Of a DNA stretch of 64,000 bases, positions 1 to 11,437 are shown piece after piece. The notes below the pieces were generated by a model. The model had not been told where the DNA came from. It ran no database searches and worked only from the letters and a program-made list of their open reading frames with translations. A program made the translations under genes and the position numbers. Source of the stretch: Taxawa tesnikishii (nom. ined.) (lineage: Eukaryota; Ascomycota; Dothideomycetes; Dothideales); contig JAPDRO010000001.1 of NCBI GenBank assembly GCA_030247885.1, forward strand, positions 744,001 through 808,000, in the 5' to 3' direction. How positions within the stretch are numbered: position 1 is the first letter of the stretch; each line of letters opens with the position of its first letter.

Positions 1-2314
1 ATACGAATGATCCAGTTCTCACTGGTGAAGGCCTCCTCGAGGGTTGAGAGCTCGGGTCCTTCAGCAGGCAGCCTCGACCCGCGGACACGGTCTGTTGCTT
101 GTCCGGCAGGGAAGAGGCTGTTGTAGTTGTAGTAAGACATCTTGTACCTGTATCCATGCTGTCAGTGCGCTGTCTCAGCAGCCAAGAGAATGTAGAACCT
201 ACATCAAGCTGTTTCTCATGGTAGGAGTCGCCTGGTCATCCACCCTGTACTCGCCCCTGGGAGTGAAGAAGTCCCTCTCCTTAACCTCGTCTGGCCAGAT
301 ACCCTCCGCGATTCTGACCATCCACAAGAACTTGTTGATGTCATCTCCGGAGTAGCCAAGGAGCCCTCCAAAGACTACGAGAACATAGTCGACTTCGTGC
401 TGCCTCATGATGGGGTAGCTGACCTCCTCGCGGGAGCTCATGGCCTTACCAACAGTAGCAATGTGCGTGTTGTTCCATGTGTTGTTGTCAACGAGCGTTG
501 GCCTGTCAGCCATACCACCAATCTGATAACCATAGTCCCACCAAGACATGATCTTAGCCGTGGGGTGAGTGTTTTGACGCAGCCAGTAGTAGGCCTCACG
601 GTAGTCATCGATGATGTGCTGAGATCCGTCTGGAAGACGCGAAGCCAGCACGACCGAGGGCGAAGAGTAGGCGTTGGAGGTAACCCAGGTGCAGTGAAGC
701 ACGAAAAGAAGCAGGTACATGGTGATGGCACCAGTGATGGCAGACTTGGAGACGTAGGAGTAGATGCCCACCAGTGGCGTCCTTGTCGAACGGAGACTGT
801 CCGGAATAGCCGAAGCTGCCACCTTTACGGCATCTGTGCTGCCATCCGCCTGAGCCTTCTCGTCCGGCTTCGCTGCGACCAGGAAAGTGTCGAGAATCTG
901 AGAGAGGGCCATGGCAGCTGCGACACAGACCACGGGCGTGAGGGTGAGCATCAGACGGACCATGACGCCAGCGAAGTAACTGGCAAGGACCGCATAGATG
1001 ACGATGAATACCTGCTCGTCCTTGAGGTCACGGAAGCACATGTAGACACCTGCCGGGAAAAGCCAGATCAGGAAGTTCAGATCGAAGAAGAACGCTGGCC
1101 AAGCGGTGGGCTGGTGTTCCGACACGGAAGCGATGATGGGGATGTGCACCTTTGCGTATCCAGTGTCCCAAAGCGAGTAGAAACGGCCAGACCATGGCGC
1201 GATAACACCGGAAACCGTCAGGAGGACCAAACCGCCGAATCCGAGGAGGAAGATGAGGAGGACGAGGCTGCGCAGCAGTGTCTGGAACTGCTTGCTTGGC
1301 AGTTGCGTGCGCACAAACTCAACAAAGCCAACAATCTGGAGCAGGCCAAAGACGCCCAGTGCAGCCATGTGGTCACTGCTCCTGATAGGCAAAAATCCGA
1401 CGAAGGGAATCTGCATGCTAGCCAAAGTCCCCAGCGCATACCATGTGGTATAGCTCACGTAAAGCCTTGGGCTGTATCTTCCCATGCAGACCAGAACGAA
1501 AGCATGCAGGGGCAACAAGTTCGTGATGAACACGTATCCACCCCAAGCTGAGACCATGTACCCGTAGAACAGCGCGGTGAAGGCGCCCCACATAGCCGAA
1601 CCCTCCTTCAAACTCTTGATCCATAGGTAGAAGGTGAAGACCAGCAGGAAAATAGCAATGGCCTCGTTGTCATAACTTCCAGCAACCGAGCGCGAGATGT
1701 AACCTGGCGCAATGCCCATGAAGATAGCTGCAAGGAGACCAGCGGATGGAGAAGTGGACATCTCAGAGGTGAAAAGGTAAGTCGCGAAAGCCGTAAGTCC
1801 GGAGAATCCTGGCGCCAGTAGGACGCAGATGTTGCGAATATCGACGGGGATAGTAAGGAATCGCAAGATATGGTAGATCACGCCGCTCGTCACCATGAGA
1901 CCGGGATATAACGTGCCACCGGTGACACGTCCCAGAGGATGCCATGTCCCTGCATACATGTCAGATGCCAGAGCACTTCTACAAGACCTGACTGGGGCGG
2001 GAATCAGGGATGGAACGTACGGTCATCAAACCAGTCCCAGAAGTTCTCGAAGCCATTGGCAACCAGGTATTTCGTTGCGCGGAAATTGAACCATGGATCG
2101 ACTGGAGCACAGGTCAGCGTGCTATGTCGCGGCGATAGCGGAATGGTTTCGAGAGCTTACACTCGTGGATGATGCTCTCGAATCTGATGACGGAGAAGAG
2201 ACGACTTGCTATGGCGGCAGCTGCAATTGTGCAGAGAATGACCAGGCGCAGCAAGCCCCTCGTATTTCTTCCGGTCTCCCCTTGGAAGAACTTGCTTCCC
2301 ACTGACTCGGCCAT
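1..2314 (-). CDS. STT3: Oligosaccharyltransferase catalytic subunit STT3 (3' end cut by window)
   Basis: Catalytic subunit of the ER oligosaccharyltransferase, which moves the lipid-linked glycan to Asn in N-x-S/T sequons. Exons read on the minus strand: 2314-2161, 2101-2021, 1949-203 and 147 to beyond base 1. The introns are 59, 71 and 55 bp, and their phases join conserved blocks exactly (FESIIHE+FDPWFN, WFDD+RTWHPLGR, MRNSLM+YKMSYY). The N-terminus MAESVGSKFF is followed by a first membrane helix and many further helices. The acceptor-binding WWDYG motif and the DNNTWNNTHIA stretch lie near the end of exon 3. The last exon leaves the window at ENWIIRI, so only the short C-terminal tail is missing. 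No frame breaks. The family is identified with high confidence. Confidence 0.95.
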
Positions 2315-2652
2315 GGTAGAAATGAATGTGAATACGTTCTATTGCAAGCTCCGGGCAAGCTGTCGAGGTGTCCAGTTACGAACACCTGTCTCCAAGTCTT
2401 GGCAAGGATGAGGACGCGTGGAGCAGGCCGAGGTTTTGCCGTTCTGGAGTCGAGCCCGCAAGTTGTTCGGAAGGATTTACAATCAACTCCAGATTTCATT
2501 CAAGTCGAGCAGGAGTAGCAGGAACTGTGCTGAATGGTTTCTCTGGCGACATCTACGTTTTTGTCACAGGTGCCATGCCATGTACATCAACCCTACCAAA
2601 CTTCATCACCTCGCTTGAGCGCACCCAACAAAACGCGCAAATCATGGGATTG
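2315..2652. other. Intergenic, STT3 promoter / MARVEL gene 3' end
   Basis: Lies between the STT3 start and the stop of the MARVEL gene, both on the minus strand. I see no coding, RNA or repeat signal. It must hold the STT3 promoter and the 3' UTR of the upstream gene. Confidence 0.5.
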
Positions 2653-3631
2653 TCAGGAGAAACTATAGTTGCCGCTCGGCATATGGACATGCGTTTGGTT
2701 CTCCTGTGCGACCGGGCTGATGGCACTCGGTGTGAGCCGGCCATCATACTCGATGTGGCTCTCACCGCCGTAGCTCAGCTGTCTCCCAGGATGACGGCCC
2801 TCGTTCGTGTCGGTGGATTCCAGGAGATGGTGCTCATCGTCCTGCCTGCTGGCCGCGCGATGGGACTCAGCATGGTCGTCCTGATCAATCTCATCAACGT
2901 CGGTCGACCAAGCATCTTTCGTCTGGGCTTCGATAGATGCCGGGTTCTCGTAAGCATGAGGATTTCCAGGCAGCTCTCCGGTCCGGAAATAGCGCCAACC
3001 ATTGTAGCTGGAGATCCAACCTGTCAATATGAAAGTGATACTAAACACGCGGACGTAAGTTTACGGTAGCCTGAAGCTGCAGATAGTGCTTACCATAGCA
3101 CCACACCTAGTCCAACGGTGGCCTTGCTCACTTCGCATTTAGCTTCAGAACCGTAGGCGAATGTCGAACAGGAGCCCGAGTCATTGCTGGGTTTCTTGTC
3201 TTTGACGCCCTGATGTATGCCGGCAGAGTTCCATGTTGCCACTGAGATGAAAGCGGCGAACCAGAGGATCTAGCAACTGTTAGATTTGTTGTATCAATGA
3301 CACAAACTGATATCACCGCATACGGCAAAGAGGATATCAAGTACAGCATAGGCGTACGGAGAGGCGAACCTCCAAGCTCGTGTCCATGCGGGTACCATGG
3401 TCTGATATAGTAGCACGGGACCTGTGATCCAACACTGCATCTTGTGAGCTTACGGCCTGCTACGGTGTCAACGAGGAAGCATACCAGGGCGAAACAGTAA
3501 CCCGTCCGTCCATCGGTGCTGCTTGTAACAATGACCGACAAACTCATGCATCCAATCACGAAGATCAATACCGCTTGAAATGCATGAAGTGCAACCTTGC
3601 ATTTCTGGAAATACGTCAACGGTATCCTCAT
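2653..3631 (-). CDS. MARVEL-domain (membrane-associating) four-helix protein
   Basis: Small tetraspan membrane protein of the fungal MARVEL family; the molecular role of this branch is not established. Minus-strand exons: 3631-3485, 3434-3324, 3269-3094 and 3040-2653, with introns of 50, 54 and 53 bp, giving about 273 aa. The splice choice is fixed by family-like blocks: FAL+CWITGPVLLYQ, then VPAWTRAWRFASPYAYAVLDILFA, then ILWFAAFISVATWNSAG, then a GSEAKCEVSKATVGLG loop and a last helix FSITFILTGWISSY. Hydrophobic segments sit at roughly residues 10-33, 45-60, 80-105 and 155-185. The C-terminal 100 residues are polar and probably cytosolic. A 32-bp intron at 3422-3453 was considered for the first junction, but the 50-bp one gives the family-like sequence. 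Confidence 0.8.
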
Positions 3632-4317
3632 GGTGTCCGTGTGCTTCTCTGCCTCGTATAACGATGGGCTCCGTGCTCGGTCTTTTTGTCTGGAGTTCCT
3701 GTCGGCGTAATCAGAAAGAATGGAAGTGGGCGATTATAGGAGAGAGAATTTGCGGCAGTGCAGGTATAAGCCTCTTCTCTCACGCAGCTGTTTCAGCCGT
3801 GCGTAGAACAGATTCTGTCTGAGCTGATGCGGCTGTGAAACCGCGTATGTTTATTCGTCAGCCTGCCTTTCGCCAAAAATAGCAGTCGGGTTGCTATGGG
3901 AGAAAATCGCCGGGGGCAAATACAGGTGTCTTGGCAATAACCACTACCTTCATCCTATCCTTTACAAACATATGTATCCTACCTACAGCAGAGCAGTTGC
4001 AAGACAACAGTGTTTGCCTGAATATGAGGCGATGCAGGATGGGCGGCCATGTGCATGCGCCAGTGGCCCAGTCCGATCATCGCCTCCCACAGCTCGGAGA
4101 TAGGCCTCTATGAATCACAGATACCGCTTACAGATTGCTGGGCCATCAGTATCCATCGGTAGTCGCCTAGCTACAATTTCCAGTTGCTGTAAAGAGTCGT
4201 GTTGCATGTCTTCAAGACATCGCATCTAGTAGGGTTCGTGCTTATCTATGTCTTCATCTGCATCCCTCCTATTCCACTATACAGAACAAGGACCCACAAC
4301 ATATCGCCGCGCAGTGC
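3632..4317. other. Intergenic region
   Basis: About 0.7 kb between the divergent MARVEL gene and the methyltransferase pseudogene. I see no convincing coding sequence, repeat or RNA. It presumably holds the MARVEL promoter. Confidence 0.4.
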
Positions 4318-5040
4318 ATGTATGACGCCCGCAGCAAGAACTACGACGACTCTTGGCACCCTTCGTTCGCCTTGCATTTCGTCTCGCTCGCGCAAATCCA
4401 ACCCGGTGAGAATGTCCCAGATCTAGCACGTGGCATCGGGCTCGTGACTTTCGCCAACGCGCAAGCCACTGGTCCATCAGGAAGTGTCGTAGGTGTGGAG
4501 ATCAGCACCGGAATGCTCGAGCAAGCCCTGGCAGAGAAGTTCACCAGCAGGGTTACGAATGCTGAGCTCTACAGGCACGATGTTGCACGCCTCGACACCC
4601 ACATGCTGCTGTGAAGCAGTGGGTGAGATGTCTCGAACCCGGTGGCAGGCTGGTGGTCGATGTGGCTACGCCGCATAATCTGCCCATAGGCATGGCCATG
4701 GAACGAACCGGGAGACGGCTCGGCCTACCAACCGACTACAATCGAGACTGGGTCAGATCCGAAACCTGCTTGAGAGAGGTGCTTGAGGCCGCTGGACTCG
4801 TTGTGGGCAACATCGTCCCCGTAGAGCAGAAACGGAGAGGGGGTCGACTTTCTTGATATCGATGGTGCTGACAAGTATCTCGAAGGAGAGGTTGGTGATG
4901 AGGCAGTCAAGGCACTGGGTGTGGAGGATGTGAGGGAGAAGGCAAAGATAATGTTTCGACAAGAACGGGAGAAGGTGGCAGTGGATGGAAAGGCGAAAAG
5001 GGAAGACTGTGTATGCGTTGGCATCGGGCATCGAGAGTAA
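4318..5040 (+). pseudogene. Decayed SAM-dependent (UbiE/COQ5-type) methyltransferase
   Basis: Remnant of a class I methyltransferase. It begins MYDARSKNYDDSWHP, has a motif-I relic DLARGIGLVTF where the family has DLACGTG, then GSVVGVEISTGMLEQA (the acidic ribose-binding region) and HDVARLD. It then jumps straight to KQWVRCLEPGGRLVVDV. The roughly 30 residues that normally follow motif II (the catalytic-core strand with D-x-hydrophobic) are absent from the DNA and the frame changes there (about 4605). A second break lies in the G run 4839-4843; past it, the coding frame resumes with DIDGADKYLEGEVGDEAVKALG and ends at 5038. The G-run break could be a sequencing error, but the missing block and the altered motif I could not. 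No other COQ5-type relic is nearby; the true COQ5 is at 29-30 kb. Confidence 0.7.
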
Positions 5041-5958
5041 GACGGAGTGACTCTCACTTTGCTCGTTTGGAAAGCACCCTCACGTCCTCTCTCGGATTCG
5101 AAAAGTAAATCGACTACGTCAGGAGGAGGCATATAAAGAGTATCAGTACCGTACGGCCTCGGTACGAAGGGGTTCGTTTTTCCGTGAGTGCTAAACTAGA
5201 CTGCGAACCACTTGATGCCCAGCACTCATTATTCCTCGTGTTCGAAGGAGCATCGCTTCAGCAACCATGAAACAATCTACCCTGAAGCCATACACGGGGC
5301 TGACAGGTTCTGGGCTGGTCAAAGCGTGAATTCTCCCTCGGAAGCGCCAGTGGAGTCTTGGCAACGGAAACCGTGTTTCGAATATATCTGCGTCTCGGTG
5401 CTCCAAGATCGATACGCGAGGTGTTTAGTCCGTGTCCATCTTGATGCAGAAGCCTGGTCTTGCCTTGAGAAGCGGATATTTGTCTGCTTACAGCTAGGAT
5501 GAACATGAACCGGTCTGGCGCTACTCAACCTACTACGATCCATGCAAACACCGTTCACAGATCGCGAGAGCCATCATACAAATCCTTCTTTTGCACTTCG
5601 ACTAGAAATTGAAAGCACTTGCTTGGCATAGGTACTTCTCATCGAACGACATCTGTTACCCGTCTTGGCTGTGTTAGCCCGTCACTCGTGGCGTTGCTCC
5701 TTGTCTCGACTGTGAAGGTAGGCGATCCTCTCCTGAACGAACCTATAGCCATATAAATGTAGGTGTTGCCCGGTCTGTTCGATTCCTCATCCTCAAGCAT
5801 CACTCTACTTTCATCCTTGTTGTTTTTCTCCTTCGAGCCTTTTCTTGTGCTTGTCACTCCTTTCCGGATATTTCTATCCACCACACTCGTTCAACTCCGC
5901 ACCAAGAAAATCCTTCAGATCCTCTGGCAGGTTCTGTCAATCTTCAGTCTCATACACA
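5041..5958. other. Intergenic; upstream region of the AA9 gene
   Basis: No coding signal. The distal half is anonymous. The proximal 200 bp carries a TATA-like element (5752-5758) followed by a pyrimidine-rich leader (about 5775-5955) typical of highly expressed fungal genes. Confidence 0.45.
5752..5758 (+). promoter_or_regulatory. Probable TATA box of the AA9 gene
   Basis: TATAAAT lies about 200 bp before the AA9 ATG and is followed by a CT-rich leader. The position fits a core promoter with a long 5' UTR. It is inferred from sequence alone. Confidence 0.45.
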
Positions 5959-7032
5959 ATGAAGTTCCTCGTTTCCGCCCTGGCGCTAGCCGCCTCCGCC
6001 AACGCACACGCAATCATGCAGAAGCTCATGGTCAACGGCGTTGACCAAGGCTCCCTCGTCGGTATCAGAGCCCCATCCTCCAACAACCCTGTTCAGGATG
6101 TTTCCTCTACCGACCTCCTCTGTGGCGCCTCCGCCGGCACCTCCTCCAAGGTCATCACAGTCCCGGCCGGTGCGTCTGTCGGTGCCGCCTGGGCTCACGT
6201 CCTCGGCGGTCCCCAAGGTGCTGGTGACTCTGACAACCCGATCGCCTCCTCCCACAAGGGACCTACACAGGTCTACCTCGCCAAGGTCTCTGACGCCGCC
6301 TCCGCCTCGGCCTCCGGCCTTAAGTGGTTCAAGATCGCCTCTGACGGCGTTACCACTGACGGTGTCTGGGGTGTCGACCACATGATTGCCAACACCGATG
6401 CGTCCGGCTTCGGCTGGCAAAAGTTCACCATGCCCAGCTGCATTGCCCCGGGCCAGTACCTCATGCGCGTCGAGCTCCTTGCTCTGCACTCCGCCGGTAG
6501 CCAAGGCGGTGCCCAGTTTTACCAGTCTTGCGCTCAGATCCAGGTCACCGGCTCTGGCTCCTTCTCCCCTGCTGCCTCTAACCAGATTGCCCTTCCATCT
6601 GGCTACTCCGCCGCTGACCCAGGCATCCTCGTCAACATCTACGACAACAGCGGCAAGCCCACTGCTAACGGCAAGTACACCGCTCCTGGTCCAGCGGTCA
6701 TCAGCTGCGGTGCTGGCAGCGCTCCTGTCTCCTCCGCTGCCGCAGCTCCTGTTTCCTCGACCGCCCCCAAGCCCGCCACCTCGGTTGTCGCCAAGCCTGT
6801 CACCTCTGCTGCCGCGCCAGCCACCACCGCTGTCAACTCTAAGCCAACCACCCTGGTGACTATCGTCAAGACCACTACCGCGGCTGCCGCTCCTGCCCCT
6901 ACTCCTGCCACCGGTAGTGCCACTGCTGCCCGCTGGGGACAATGTGGCGGCAATGGCTGGACTGGACCCACCACTTGCGCCTCTGGATCCACCTGCCAGG
7001 TCCAGAACCCTTACTACTCTCAGTGCCTGTGA
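5959..7032 (+). CDS. AA9 lytic polysaccharide monooxygenase with C-terminal CBM1
   Basis: Secreted copper enzyme that oxidatively cleaves cellulose or related beta-glucans. Intronless, 357 aa. The chosen ATG starts a signal peptide ([16 protein letters not shown]) whose cleavage exposes His17 as the mature N-terminus. That is the first histidine-brace ligand, so this start is required; the frame is also open upstream. His99 (in SSHKGP) is the likely second ligand and Tyr189 (in [10 protein letters not shown]) the axial tyrosine. His177 and Gln187 match the conserved active-site pair. Cys residues at about 55, 161, 191 and 250 can form the usual disulfides. An Ala/Pro/Thr/Ser-rich linker (about 255-322) leads to a CBM1 (WGQCGG...YYSQCL) with four cysteines. 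No frame breaks. Confidence 0.95.
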   Translation: MKFLVSALALAASANAHAIMQKLMVNGVDQGSLVGIRAPSSNNPVQDVSSTDLLCGASAGTSSKVITVPAGASVGAAWAHVLGGPQGAGDSDNPIASSHKGPTQVYLAKVSDAASASASGLKWFKIASDGVTTDGVWGVDHMIANTDASGFGWQKFTMPSCIAPGQYLMRVELLALHSAGSQGGAQFYQSCAQIQVTGSGSFSPAASNQIALPSGYSAADPGILVNIYDNSGKPTANGKYTAPGPAVISCGAGSAPVSSAAAAPVSSTAPKPATSVVAKPVTSAAAPATTAVNSKPTTLVTIVKTTTAAAAPAPTPATGSATAARWGQCGGNGWTGPTTCASGSTCQVQNPYYSQCL

Positions 7033-7608
7033 ACCGAACTCTGCTGTCAGAGTATGCTTGGGTTTGAAGGGGCAGATGAAGAGATCTGGAGCATCGTTAA
7101 GATTGTGTGATTTTGGGGAATGCTTTACGCGATGTCGCGTGCACTGTTGTTTCAGAGGGTTCTGAGTTGTTATGGTTCCAATTTGAATTCGAATGCAAAC
7201 TCTTGACGCTTGATTGTTCTGTGTGACCGCTCTATTAAGACTGTTAATCACTCTTGCGTAGCCATGTCACCTGCTATACTCTTGTGAGAGGTGTATGGCA
7301 GGCTCCAGAAGAGGTCGTCTAAAGAAGCCGAAACGTCTGCTATACAAGGTCGCAGGCACGTGGAGAGCAAAGTAGTAGCATAATGGCATTATGACCAGTT
7401 ACCAGATTCCAGACCTCCAGGTCTCAAATATTATGCATGACTCGCGTAGTGAGCCTAGAGTCGAGACTGCCCCGAAACGCGCGACTCTCTCTCGGCTTCC
7501 AAACAGCCTACAGCTACATCATCGCGCAACACGAAAGACAGTTCCCAAAGACCAGCTCGCGTGTCTCGCCCGTACAGTGATATGGCAAGCATCGGCTAAA
7601 GGTCGTTC
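7033..7608. other. Intergenic region between AA9 and VPS18
   Basis: Holds the AA9 3' UTR and the VPS18 promoter. A TAA in frame 12 bases before the VPS18 ATG supports that start. No repeats or RNA genes seen. Confidence 0.4.
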
Positions 7609-10600
7609 ATGGCGCTTGATTCCTCTGATGGCTACGTGGCCGCTAGCAACTTGCAAGACGGAGCTGATGTGTCGCTGCCTATCTTCGACGTGCAGAGAGT
7701 CCAACTGCGCTTCGACATCTCTTCCGATTTCGTCGCTGCTCAGGTAGCGAACAATGTCCTGATACTGGCCCTTTCTACTGGCCGTATTCTCCGCTTCGAC
7801 CTTGATAACGCCGAAGACATCGACGGTCCGTAAACGCGACATTCATACATCCCCGACGGGCACAATGCTGATTGCGGCCAGACATTGACCTTCCCAAACG
7901 ACCCGCCGAGATTGGAATCATCAGGCGCCTTTTCCTAGATCCCTCTGCATCTCATCTGATCATCACCACTACACAGGGCGAGAACTTCTACCTGCACACT
8001 CAAAGTCGCCAACCGAAGGCTCTGGCGCGTTTGAGGGGGTACAGGTCGAGTGCGTAGCATGGAATCCCTCGCAACCTACAGCTTCCACACGAGAGATCCT
8101 CATAGGTGCGCTCGACGGAAGTGTTTGGGAGACATACATCGAGCCGAGTACAGAGTTCTACAAACGCGAGGAGAAATATGTGAAGAATGTCTACAATACC
8201 CAGGACGGGTCGGTGGTGGGGCTGTGGGCTGATGCAATTCCCGGAAAGCCAGACCAACGAAGGGTCATGATCGCCACACCGAGTAGGCTGCTGCATTTTG
8301 CTGGACGTAGCGGCCGACCCGGCCATGAAGGCAGCGGCTCAATATACACAAAGCTTTTTGAAAACGAAGCTCCAGTTGTGCATGAGATCTCGAGAGGGAC
8401 AAGCCAAGGTCCCTTCAGTCTCTCAATATCCCCGGAACCCTCTGAGACTGTACCGTCGGATTCGACCGAGGCAGAAAAGGCATTTGCGTGGCTCTGTTCC
8501 CAAGGCGTCTATCAAGGGAAGCTGTCCACAAACAACGATATCAGCAGCTTAGGGAACCGGGTCTTTGCAGGCTCGAAGCTCATGCCTCGGTCGAGCATAC
8601 CGCCTTCCAAAAACGCAATGGGGCGCAGCAGGCCGACGCAGGAGACTATCTCTTCGATTTGCCTGAGCCAGTTTCATATACTCCATCTTCTCGAAGGACG
8701 TATTGTGGCTATGAACCGCTTAGATGGCACCGTGGTTTATGATCAGGTCGTCCTTGAGCCCGGACAGGCGCCTCTAGGTTTATATGCAGATCAGAAGAAA
8801 AACACGTACTGGGTTTTCACGCAGCGGGAAATCTTTGAGATTGTTGTGACAGACGAGAGCCGAGACGTCTGGAAGATCATGCTCAAGAACCAGCAATTTG
8901 ACGCTGCGTCCCGTTATGCCAGGACCGCCGCTCAGAAGGATGCCGTAGCCACAGCATCTGGCGATTACCTCGTCACCCGAGGGCAATTCATGGAAGCTGC
9001 TACGATCTATGGAAGGAGCACCAAAGCTTTCGAAGAAGTCGCACTGGCTTTCATTGACAAGGGAGAGCAGGATTCACTGCGAAAGTACCTTTTGGTGAGA
9101 CTAGCGAACCTAAAGCGCTCATCAATAATGCAGAGGATGATGGTAGCTACTTGGCTCGTCGAGCTCTTCATGGCAAAGCTAAATCTGCTTGACGACACTC
9201 TCTCGGCTCAAGCAGAAGTCTCTGAAGGTACAACAGTGTCAAATACAAAGGACGAGCTACCCGCAATACGTCGCGAGTATCAAGAATTCGTCACCAAACA
9301 CAAATCAGATCTCGACTGCAAGACCGTCTACGAGATCATCAGCAGCCATGGCAGAGAAGAGGAACTTCTGTTCTTCGCAAACGTGGTAGACGACTATAGC
9401 TACGTTCTGTCATATTGGGTTCAGAGAGAACGCTGGCAGGAAGCAATGTCGGTGTTGAAGAAGCAGACGGATCCTGAGATTTTCTACAAATACAGCAGTG
9501 TGCTAATGGCGCATGTTGCGGTCGATCTAATCGAGGTGTTAATGAGGCAAGCAAACCTCGATACAAAGAAATTGATACCGGCACTACTCAACTACAATAG
9601 GACGGTCGACGTGCCTCTTAGCCAGGTATGTCATGAATGCCGACGCACAGAGAACGATCACTGACAGTGGAGACAGAACCAAGCTGTTCGTTACCTGCTA
9701 TTCTGCATCAACCAACACCATTCAACCGAGTCTGCTGTGCACAATACGCTGATTTCGATCTATGCGTCGCATCCCACCTCAGACGAATCCGCCCTGATGT
9801 CGTACCTCCAAACACAAAGCGCAGCTCACGAGCAGAACTACGATGCAGACTTCGCCCTCCGCCTGTGCATCGCACACAAGCGCGTTCAGTCGTGCGTACA
9901 CATCTACTGTACGATGAATCGGTACGCTTCCGCCGTTGACATGGCACTCAAGTATGGCGAGGTAGATCTGGCCGCCATCGTCGCCGACCGTCCGGACAAC
10001 GATCCCGCTCTACGAAAAAGCTATGGCTGAAGGTGGCTAAGAAGGTCATCGGTCAGAACAAGGGCATCAAATCCGCGATGGATTTCCTGAAGCGTTGCGA
10101 ACTACTCCGGATCGAGGATTTGATCCCTTTCTTTCCTGATTTCGTCGTCATTGATGACTTCAAAGAAGAAATTTGCGCCGCGCTGGAGGAGTACTCTCGG
10201 CAAATTGACACATTGAAGCGCGAGATGGACGAGAGTGCAAACACGGCGCAGCATATCAAGGATGATATCAAAGCGCTCGATCAACGATACGCCGTTGTGG
10301 AGCCTGGCGAGAGATGCTGGATATGCCGATTACCTCTGCTCATGCGGCAGTTCTTCGTCTTCCCATGTCAACATTCTTTCCATGCGGATTGCTTAGGGAA
10401 GATGGCCATGCAGATGGCTGGGACGGGCAAAGGAAAGAGGATCAAAGAACTGCAGACGGAGGTCGGTCGAGGTGTTATGGTCGGTAAGAAACGGGACAGA
10501 ATTGTCAGGGAATTGGATTCTCTCGTGGCCGGAGCTTGGTAAGTTGTCGGTATGTTTCTGCAAGCGTGTAGGAGTACTGACTCGTGCTATTAGTGTTTTG

Positions 10601-10678
10601 TGCAGTGAAGTGGCTGTCAAGCAGATCGATGCGCCCTTCGTTACTATGGCGGACAACAAGGCCGAATGGGCGCTGTGA
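7609..10678 (+). CDS. VPS18: Vacuolar sorting protein Vps18 (Pep3), HOPS/CORVET core subunit
   Basis: Core subunit of the HOPS and CORVET tethering complexes at endosomes and vacuoles. Exons: 7609-7825, 7882-9625, 9677-10538 and 10594-10678, about 969 aa. The N-terminal beta-propeller region has FVAAQVANNVLILALSTGRI and the phrase GENFYLHTQSRQPKAL. Then come the long alpha-solenoid (clathrin-repeat type), a short coiled coil (LKREMDESANTAQHIKDD) and a C-terminal RING: CWICRLPLL, CQHSFHADCL and CVLC. Intron 3 lies between CQHSFHADCL and CVLC, and its phase restores ACVLCSE. Two single-base breaks occur: in the G run 8035-8039 (LARLRG to VQVECVAW) and the A run 10015-10019 (DPALRK to LWLKVAKK). 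One added base in each restores the family sequence. Given similar breaks in neighbours, I treat them as probable consensus errors. The first donor, GTCCGT, is weak. Confidence 0.92.
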
Positions 10679-11437
10679 TTGCCATGTCCGGCGTTGTTTA
10701 CATTCTGTGTCTAACAACTCTCAGATACCATAGCAAGCGGGGAGGCGGTTAACCGGCAATCTTTTGTTCATCTCCGTTTATGTCTTCTTAGCCATTCTGA
10801 GGTCATGTACAAAGGAGTGCGTGTAATGCAGTAGTGCTACGCAGCTTTTCCAGCGTGGCGGACAGGTTGAGTCAGAGGCCGGTACAGCGCGAGGGCTGAC
10901 GAGGCTCCCTACAATAGGACCGAGCATCCCATGGTCGCCGACGGGCACGAACGTAGCTCAACAAGGAAGGATAAGCGCTGGATTCGCATTTCGTCTATAT
11001 GAGAGATCCTTACGGTCAGGACACAAACGACGGCTCACAGTCCCAACGGCCGCTTCTGTGAAGCAGTCCTGATGTGCTCAACCATATCCTCCAGCTCTCG
11101 GAGAACCCTCGATCCAAGGCATAATAGAGATTTCCATTGTCTGAATTGTCAAAGAAACTCCCTCTGGCTTGTGGTTGCGGTCCTTCTCATTGTTGGGCCA
11201 CAACAGCTTTGTTCTCTATCGCCTTTCAAAGCCAACACACGATAATATCAAGAGCCATACATAAAATCTTGTTCTGCTGGTGCTCATTGTTGCAGGTCGG
11301 GCTCTCGTACCATTGAGATACTGCGTCGTTGGTCGACCGCTTGCATTTCGCCCTCTCCCTACAGCAACATACGCTTCGCATCTCGAGGTGCGCACCAGAG
11401 ACAGTCCGCTGGACGGACTCAGAAAACCAATCAATCA
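10679..11437. other. Intergenic region
   Basis: About 0.76 kb without a supported gene. It contains the VPS18 terminator region and the promoter of the SprT-like gene. No repeats stand out. Confidence 0.4.

Noticed and set aside
397-1551. Long plus-strand open frame (384 codons) across the STT3 gene
   Set aside because: It lies wholly antisense to the STT3 coding exon and encodes low-complexity charged sequence without a domain; it reflects codon bias of the real gene.
2368-3069. Plus-strand open frame (233 codons) over the MARVEL gene end
   Set aside because: Overlaps a spliced gene with clear family features on the other strand; no recognisable features of its own.
3422-3453. A 32-bp intron in the MARVEL gene
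   Set aside because: Too short, and the alternative 50-bp intron (3435-3484) gives the expected CWITGPVLLYQ sequence in phase 0.
5986-7251. Minus-strand open frame (421 codons) across the AA9 gene
   Set aside because: Gly/Arg-rich antisense shadow of the C-biased third positions of a highly expressed gene.
8035-10020. VPS18 as a pseudogene
   Set aside because: Both breaks are single bases in homopolymers, all domains and the RING ligands are intact, and neighbouring genes show the same kind of break.
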